A DNA stretch of 23,525 bases from an uncultured Veillonella sp. GTDB lineage: Bacteria > Bacillota > Negativicutes > Veillonellales > Veillonellaceae. The position numbers and the translations under genes were made by a program. Of the stretch, positions 21,957 to 23,525 are shown in pieces. The notes below the pieces were generated by a model that saw only the letters and a program-made list of their open reading frames with translations, did no database searches and had not been told where the DNA came from. Position 1 is the stretch's first letter, and every line of letters starts with the position of its first letter. The DNA lies in NCBI RefSeq assembly GCF_938010505.1, contig NZ_CALLVP010000026.1, forward strand, positions 1 to 23,525, given 5' to 3'.

Positions 21957-22502
21957 ATGCATCAAGATGCAAAAGATATTTTATATACAGAGGAACAATT
22001 AAAGGCACGTGTGGCTGAATTAGGCCGTCAAATCAGTGCTGACTATAAAGGGGAATCCGTAGTTCTCGTAGGGGTATTGAAAGGTGCTATCGTTTTCTTT
22101 ACAGATTTAGCTCGCTCTATTGACGAGAATGTGGATGTGAGTTTCGACTTTATTTCTTGCTCTAGCTATGGCAGTGGTACAACTAGTACAGGGGTAGTAC
22201 GAATTTTAAAAGATTTGGACCGCTCTGTAGAGGGGAAACATGTACTCGTTGTAGAAGACATTGTAGATACCGGTACTACATTACATTACTTGCTAGAAAA
22301 TTTACATGCTCGTGGAGCTAAAAGCGTTCGCCTTGCAGCGTTGTTGAATAAACCTGAGCGCCGTAAAATGGATGTAGAAGTAGACTATGTAGGCTTTGTC
22401 ATTCCTGATTATTTTGTTATTGGCTATGGTTTAGACTATGCAGAAAAGTATCGTCACTTACCTTATATCGGTATTTTAAAGGAAGAAATGTATCAAGATT
22501 AA
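21957..22502 (+). CDS. hpt: Hypoxanthine phosphoribosyltransferase
   Basis: Purine salvage enzyme that joins hypoxanthine (and usually guanine) to PRPP to make IMP or GMP; 181 residues, a normal length. The PRPP-binding motif VVEDIVDTGTTL is at about 99-110 with the two acidic residues. Other family blocks are VLVGVLKGAIVFFTDL, the flexible-loop SCSSYGSGTTSTG, LLNKPERR and PDYFVIGYGLDY with RHLPYIGIL. GGAGG lies 9 bases before the ATG. It sits between tilS and ftsH as in Bacillus and many other Firmicutes. Nothing unusual is seen. Confidence 0.94.
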   Translation: MHQDAKDILYTEEQLKARVAELGRQISADYKGESVVLVGVLKGAIVFFTDLARSIDENVDVSFDFISCSSYGSGTTSTGVVRILKDLDRSVEGKHVLVVEDIVDTGTTLHYLLENLHARGAKSVRLAALLNKPERRKMDVEVDYVGFVIPDYFVIGYGLDYAEKYRHLPYIGILKEEMYQD

Positions 22503-22507
22503 AAATA

Positions 22508-22516
22508 TGATATAAT
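22508..22516 (+). promoter_or_regulatory. ftsH: Extended -10 promoter of ftsH
   Basis: TGA followed by TATAAT (22511-22516) is an extended -10, placed 6 bases after the hpt stop. No -35 box is evident. Transcription would start near 22523. Confidence 0.6.
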
Positions 22517-22520
22517 ATAT

Positions 22521-22547
22521 GAGTGCATCTCTCAATGAGATGTACTC
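22521..22547 (+). promoter_or_regulatory. Hairpin at the 5' end of the ftsH transcript
   Basis: GAGTGCATCTC at 22521-22531 pairs with GAGATGTACTC at 22537-22547: 11 pairs, one G-T, loop TCAAT. No U-run follows (AATTCG), so it is not a good terminator for hpt. It would begin at or very near the start of the ftsH transcript, where stems often protect mRNA from decay. Confidence 0.55.
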
Positions 22548-22590
22548 AATTCGTTTATACCAATAAACTATTATTGAAAGGGGTAATATT

Positions 22591-23525
22591 TTGGGTCGAT
22601 TTACTAAAAATATCGTCCTTTATTTACTTATCATTGCCGCTTTCGTTATCGCCATTGACGCTTTCTCTGGTCAAAGTGCGAATAAATCTGAACTCAGTTA
22701 TACAGGATTTATTCAACAAGTACAACAGAAAAAGGTTGAGTCCGTAACGATTACCAATGATCATGGTATTAAAGGTAAACTAAAAAATGGAACAGAATTC
22801 AATTCTTATGCGCCAACTGATGAAACTTTAATCAAAACTTTACAAGATAATGGTGTAGAAATTACTGCAGCTCCACCTGAGCAACCAGCTTGGTGGATGA
22901 GCCTGTTAGGTTCTGCCATTCCAATTATCATCTTGGTAGTGTTGTTCTTCTTCATCATGCAGCAAACGCAAGGTGGCGGTGGCCGCGTTATGAACTTCGG
23001 TAAAAGCCGTGCCAAATTGATGGGTGAAGGTAATATAAAAGTTAGCTTCAAAGATGTAGCTGGCGCTGAAGAAGCAAAACAAGAATTAGAAGAGGTAGTA
23101 GAATTCTTGAAGGATCCAGGCAAGTTTACAACTATCGGAGCTAAAATTCCGAAAGGTGTATTATTAGCAGGGCCTCCAGGTACAGGTAAAACATTACTTG
23201 CTAAAGCCGTTGCTGGTGAAGCAGGTGTACCATTCTTTACGATTTCTGGTTCTGACTTTGTAGAAATGTTTGTTGGTGTTGGTGCTTCTCGTGTGCGTGA
23301 TCTTTTCACACAAGCGAAAAAGAACGCTCCTTGCATCATCTTTATCGATGAAATCGATGCGGTTGGTCGTCAACGTGGCGCCGGTCTTGGTGGCGGTCAC
23401 GATGAACGTGAACAAACATTAAACCAATTGCTCGTTGAAATGGATGGTTTCGGTGCTAACGAAGGTATTATTACTATCGCTGCAACAAACCGCCCAGATA
23501 TTCTAGATCCTGCACTTTTACGTCC
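22591..23525 (+). CDS. ftsH: ATP-dependent zinc metalloprotease FtsH (partial, cut by window end)
   Basis: Membrane AAA+ protease that removes damaged membrane proteins and short-lived regulators; about 311 residues are inside the window. Start TTG at 22591 is supported by AAGGGG at 22578-22583, and no ATG precedes the first helix in this frame. Order: first membrane helix at about 6-26, a periplasmic domain (to about 105), second helix at about 108-128 (IPIIILVVLFFFIMQ), the Gly-rich linker, then the AAA domain with FKDVAGAEEAKQELEEVVEFL, Walker A GPPGTGKT at 194-201, the pore loop MFVGVGASRVRDLF, Walker B FIDEID at 251-256 and the AATNRPDILDPALLR second-region-of-homology block. The HEXXH protease domain lies beyond the window. 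Nothing is unusual except the TTG start. Confidence 0.95.
   Translation, partial: MGRFTKNIVLYLLIIAAFVIAIDAFSGQSANKSELSYTGFIQQVQQKKVESVTITNDHGIKGKLKNGTEFNSYAPTDETLIKTLQDNGVEITAAPPEQPAWWMSLLGSAIPIIILVVLFFFIMQQTQGGGGRVMNFGKSRAKLMGEGNIKVSFKDVAGAEEAKQELEEVVEFLKDPGKFTTIGAKIPKGVLLAGPPGTGKTLLAKAVAGEAGVPFFTISGSDFVEMFVGVGASRVRDLFTQAKKNAPCIIFIDEIDAVGRQRGAGLGGGHDEREQTLNQLLVEMDGFGANEGIITIAATNRPDILDPALLR

Noticed and set aside
22523..22747. Short + strand ORF (74 aa) after hpt
   Set aside because: It overlaps the clear start of ftsH in a different frame and would begin inside a hairpin.

Overview
This window looks like chromosomal DNA from a low-GC, Gram-negative-walled Firmicute. My best guess is a Negativicute of the Veillonella type. 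That rests on AT-rich coding sequence, Firmicute-style Shine-Dalgarno sites, and a Firmicute division/stress cluster at the right end (FtsB/DivIC-like protein, S1-domain protein, Ppx/GppA, TilS, Hpt, FtsH). The genus is inferred, not proven. Nearly all genes are on the + strand; only a two-gene unit (2955-4394) is on the - strand. I see no tRNA, rRNA, insertion sequence, prophage or CRISPR array. No gene-free stretch exceeds 300 bases; the longest are 1387-1657 and 17799-18053.

Left part (1-4394): the C-terminal part of a CydC-like ABC exporter, a membrane protein of unknown function, and a convergent pair (pyridoxamine kinase-like, then a DUF805 membrane protein) that shares a bidirectional terminator with the unknown gene. 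At 4395-4529 two divergent promoters flank a strong dyad that looks like an operator.

Middle part (4530-12984): an oligopeptide ABC importer operon, oppB-oppC-oppD-oppF, then a serine hydrolase of the class A beta-lactamase fold with no visible signal peptide, then oppA, all closely spaced or overlapping and ended by a clear terminator. A lactoyl-independent LD-carboxypeptidase of family S66 and an M20 amidohydrolase resembling the p-aminobenzoyl-glutamate hydrolase subunit AbgB follow. Importer, beta-lactamase-fold hydrolase and LD-carboxypeptidase together suggest, but do not prove, recycling of cell-wall peptides. Three exact-length 15-bp tandem repeats lie just before the M20 gene.

Folate part (13089-16881): an ABC-F ATPase gene with a strong promoter, an inverted repeat over its -35 box and an attenuator-like hairpin in its leader. 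It is followed without gaps by folE, folP, folB and folK, which make the dihydropterin branch of folate from GTP. FolE keeps its zinc ligands but has Gln at the usual catalytic His, and Asp and Lys at two usually Arg positions; this is the most testable oddity here.

Right part (16983-23525): an unknown single-pass protein, a lactate/malate/2-hydroxyacid dehydrogenase-like protein with an unusual substrate loop, and then the conserved division/RNA/purine/protease cluster, ending inside ftsH, which starts at TTG and is cut by the window edge before its protease domain. I found no clear sign of a wholly new multi-gene system. The best leads are the FolE variant, the opp operon with its embedded hydrolase, and the ABC-F leader.
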